A stretch of DNA of 7,037 nucleotides, taken from positions 1-7,037 of the forward strand of contig CALAYR010000025.1 in NCBI GenBank assembly GCA_937894805.1, given 5' to 3'. The translations under genes and the position numbers were made by a program. Under the pieces are notes generated by a model, which was given only the letters and a program-made list of their open reading frames with translations, did no database searches and had not been told where the DNA came from. Origin of the DNA: an uncultured Acidimicrobiaceae bacterium. Its GTDB lineage: Bacteria > Actinomycetota > Acidimicrobiia > Acidimicrobiales > RAAP-2. Positions 5,883 to 7,037 of this stretch are shown here, in pieces. The stretch's first letter is position 1. The number at the start of each line of letters is the position of its first letter.

Positions 5883-6943
5883 GTGCGGGCTACGGCCTCG
5901 ATGAGTCGAGCGCGCCACGCCCGAAGGGCCGGGTAGTCATCGGCCTCGGTGCGACCCAGTCGGACAATCACGGCGTCGAGCGCCGGCACCACGGTGATGG
6001 ACTGACCCTCAAAGCCGTTGGCCCAGTAGGAGCCGTACTGGTCGCCCGTGACCCACCACTGCCAGGAGTAGTAGGTGCCCGCCTCCTCGTCGATAGAGAG
6101 AGGAAGCTGAGCCGTGTCGACCCAACTGGTCGACACGAGACGTTGGCCGTCCCACTCACCACCACGCAGGTAGAGGAGACCAAACTTCGCAAAGTCGCGG
6201 GCCGTGGCGTAGATGTAACTCGATGCAATGAAGTTGCCGGTGGGGTCAAACTTTGGTGTGGCCGTGTTCATGCCCAAGGGTTTAAAGAGTCGATCGGTGA
6301 TGAACTGCTTATAGGCCTCGCCGTACCCCACGACATCGGCCACGATGCGAGCGATGATGTTGGTCGTTCCACTCGAGTAGTTCCAGAACGTGCCCGGCGC
6401 GTGAGCCAGCTCCTTGGAGGCCGTGAAGTGGGCCATGTCTTGAGCCCCTTCGGCGAAGAGCATGCGAATGACGTCGCTGCCACTCTCGACGTCGTACTCC
6501 TCGCTGAAGTTGAGCCCGTCGCGCATCGCCAAGAGGTCGGCCAGCGTGATGGCGTGACGTGGATCGTTGGGGTCAGACCACTCCGGCACCGCAGCACGGT
6601 CGGCCGGGTTCAGTCGGCCCTCGTCGACCAGGGTGCCGACCAGGTGGGCCAACATGGACTTGGCCATGGACCACGAAATCTGCGTGGTGTCGACACCGAC
6701 CGGTTCGGCCGGGCGGTCGAAGAAGGGAAGCTCGCCGTGATAGCGCTCGGCGATGATGCGACCGTGTTTGATGACGAGCACCGTTCGGGTCTCGCCCAGG
6801 CCGGGGTCGTTGATCGCCGCCTCGATGAGTTCGTTGAGCTCATCGCTATTGGAAGCGGTGCCCTGGGGCCATTCGGTGGTCGGCCACGGCGTGCCTGCGG
6901 GCTGGGCTACGTAGGCGGGAGTGATTGCGGGGATGTTCGTCAC
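5870..6943 (-). CDS. Serine hydrolase, class C beta-lactamase fold (beta-lactamase-related/esterase family)
   Basis: This 357-aa protein has the fold signature of the serine beta-lactamase-like family: S92-M-A-K95 in ISWSMAKSMLAH (SxxK nucleophile and base), Y189 in FWNYSSGTTNII (the YxN-equivalent, here Y-S-S as in 6-aminohexanoate-dimer-hydrolase-type members), LLAMRDGL (137-144, usually LLxMxSGL), and GFEGQSITVVP (310-320), the segment that replaces the KTG/HxG box. There is no signal peptide, so a cytoplasmic carboxylesterase, amidase or peptidase is likelier than an antibiotic-resistance enzyme. The substrate cannot be told from sequence. The start is GTG at 6943, with AGGG eight bases upstream. 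It lies 40 bases downstream of a tRNA-Phe on the same strand and overlaps the glycosyltransferase 3' end by 8 bases. A perfect 10-bp inverted repeat lies within the gene at 6113-6137. Confidence 0.88.
   Translation of the reverse strand: MTNIPAITPAYVAQPAGTPWPTTEWPQGTASNSDELNELIEAAINDPGLGETRTVLVIKHGRIIAERYHGELPFFDRPAEPVGVDTTQISWSMAKSMLAHLVGTLVDEGRLNPADRAAVPEWSDPNDPRHAITLADLLAMRDGLNFSEEYDVESGSDVIRMLFAEGAQDMAHFTASKELAHAPGTFWNYSSGTTNIIARIVADVVGYGEAYKQFITDRLFKPLGMNTATPKFDPTGNFIASSYIYATARDFAKFGLLYLRGGEWDGQRLVSTSWVDTAQLPLSIDEEAGTYYSWQWWVTGDQYGSYWANGFEGQSITVVPALDAVIVRLGRTEADDYPALRAWRARLIEAVARTVVS
6113..6137. repeat. Perfect 10-bp inverted repeat (CGTGTCGACC / GGTCGACACG, 5-base loop)
   Basis: The arms at 6113-6122 and 6128-6137 are exactly complementary with a 5-base loop. 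The element lies inside the serine hydrolase coding sequence (codons for residues around LVSTSWVDTA), so the mRNA could form a stable stem-loop there. A role is not shown; codon choice could also produce it. Confidence 0.6.
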
Positions 6944-6960
6944 ACCACCAACCCTAGAAG

Positions 6961-6980
6961 GGCTACCCGGTCAGGGGTAA
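6961..6980 (-). other. Small hairpin between tRNA-Phe and the hydrolase gene
   Basis: TACCC (6964-6968) and GGGTA (6975-6979) form a 5-bp stem with a 6-base loop just after the tRNA CCA end. On the - strand there is no T-run after it, so it does not look like a standard terminator. It could help 3' processing of the tRNA precursor or be chance. The 40-base gap shows nothing else apart from the hydrolase AGGG at 6949-6952 region. Confidence 0.25.
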
Positions 6981-6983
6981 TTA

Positions 6984-7037
6984 TGGTGGTCGAGACCGGC
7001 GTCGATCCGGTGACCTCACGCTTTTCAGGCGCGCGCT
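6984..7037 (-). tRNA. tRNA-Phe (anticodon GAA), 3' part; 5' end outside window
   Basis: Read on the - strand, the sequence gives the end of a D-stem (AGC), G26, an anticodon arm CGCGC-CTGAAAA-GCGTG with anticodon GAA (7024-7026 on the + strand as TTC), variable loop AGGTC, T-arm ACCGG-ATCGACG-CCGGT, acceptor 3' strand CTCGACC, discriminator A73 and an encoded CCA (6984-6986). All visible stems pair, one with a G-U. The 5' acceptor strand, predicted GGTCGAG, and most of the D-arm lie beyond 7037. The T-loop is unusual, with A at position 54 and G at 60 instead of the normal T54 and pyrimidine 60. The serine hydrolase lies directly downstream on the same strand. Confidence 0.88.

Noticed and set aside
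5870..6943. Antibiotic-resistance beta-lactamase
   Set aside because: There is no signal peptide, and the YxN and KTG boxes are replaced by YSS and GFEGQ forms, which fit the esterase/amidase-type relatives better.
6984..7037. tRNA 3' end as an attachment site for an integrated element
   Set aside because: No integrase, no repeated copy of the tRNA 3' end, and no change in gene character in the window.
1..7037. A novel defence or mobile system
   Set aside because: Every substantial coding region fits a known housekeeping or widespread enzyme family; no transposase, nuclease-helicase pair, toxin-antitoxin pair or repeat array is seen.

Overview
The window is a compact, high-GC bacterial chromosome segment holding mostly nucleotide-biosynthesis genes. 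It uses GTG starts and short stop/start overlaps. The PurM motif GGETAEHGG resembles the actinobacterial 'ETAEHPG' form more than the common 'ETAEMPG' form, and a GT87-type membrane glycosyltransferase is present. I infer an actinomycetote, possibly a free-living Acidimicrobiia-like lineage. No rRNA or species-level marker is present, so this placement is tentative.

Layout. Bases 1-624 (+) are the 3' end of purL. Bases 621-1586 (-) are a PHP-domain phosphoesterase of the TrpH/YciV type, which meets purL tail to tail with a 4-base overlap. The 59-base gap at 1587-1645 is divergent and holds a candidate purF promoter, a small dyad and a ribosome binding site. Next comes a tightly packed + strand run: purF (1646-3046), purM (3043-4104), pyrE (4101-4652) and a multi-membrane-span glycosyltransferase (4639-5877). 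These are joined by overlaps of 4, 4 and 14 bases. Facing them on the - strand is a SxxK serine hydrolase of the class C beta-lactamase fold (5870-6943), which overlaps the glycosyltransferase end by 8 bases. Upstream of the hydrolase, on the same strand, lies the 3' part of a tRNA-Phe(GAA) gene that runs off the window at 7037.

Function. PurL, PurF and PurM catalyse steps 4, 1 and 5 of de novo IMP synthesis. PyrE uses the same substrate as PurF (PRPP) for the fifth step of UMP synthesis, so the operon links the two PRPP-consuming branches. The PHP phosphoesterase may act in nucleotide or RNA turnover. The glycosyltransferase and hydrolase have no evident metabolic link to the rest.

I see no mobile element, CRISPR array, defence system or novel multi-gene system. 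The points worth a second look are the pyrE and glycosyltransferase membership of the purine operon, the antisense PHP gene splitting the pur cluster, GTCGAC-type dyads including a perfect 10-bp stem inside the hydrolase gene, an atypical T-loop in the tRNA, and a substituted motif in PurL.
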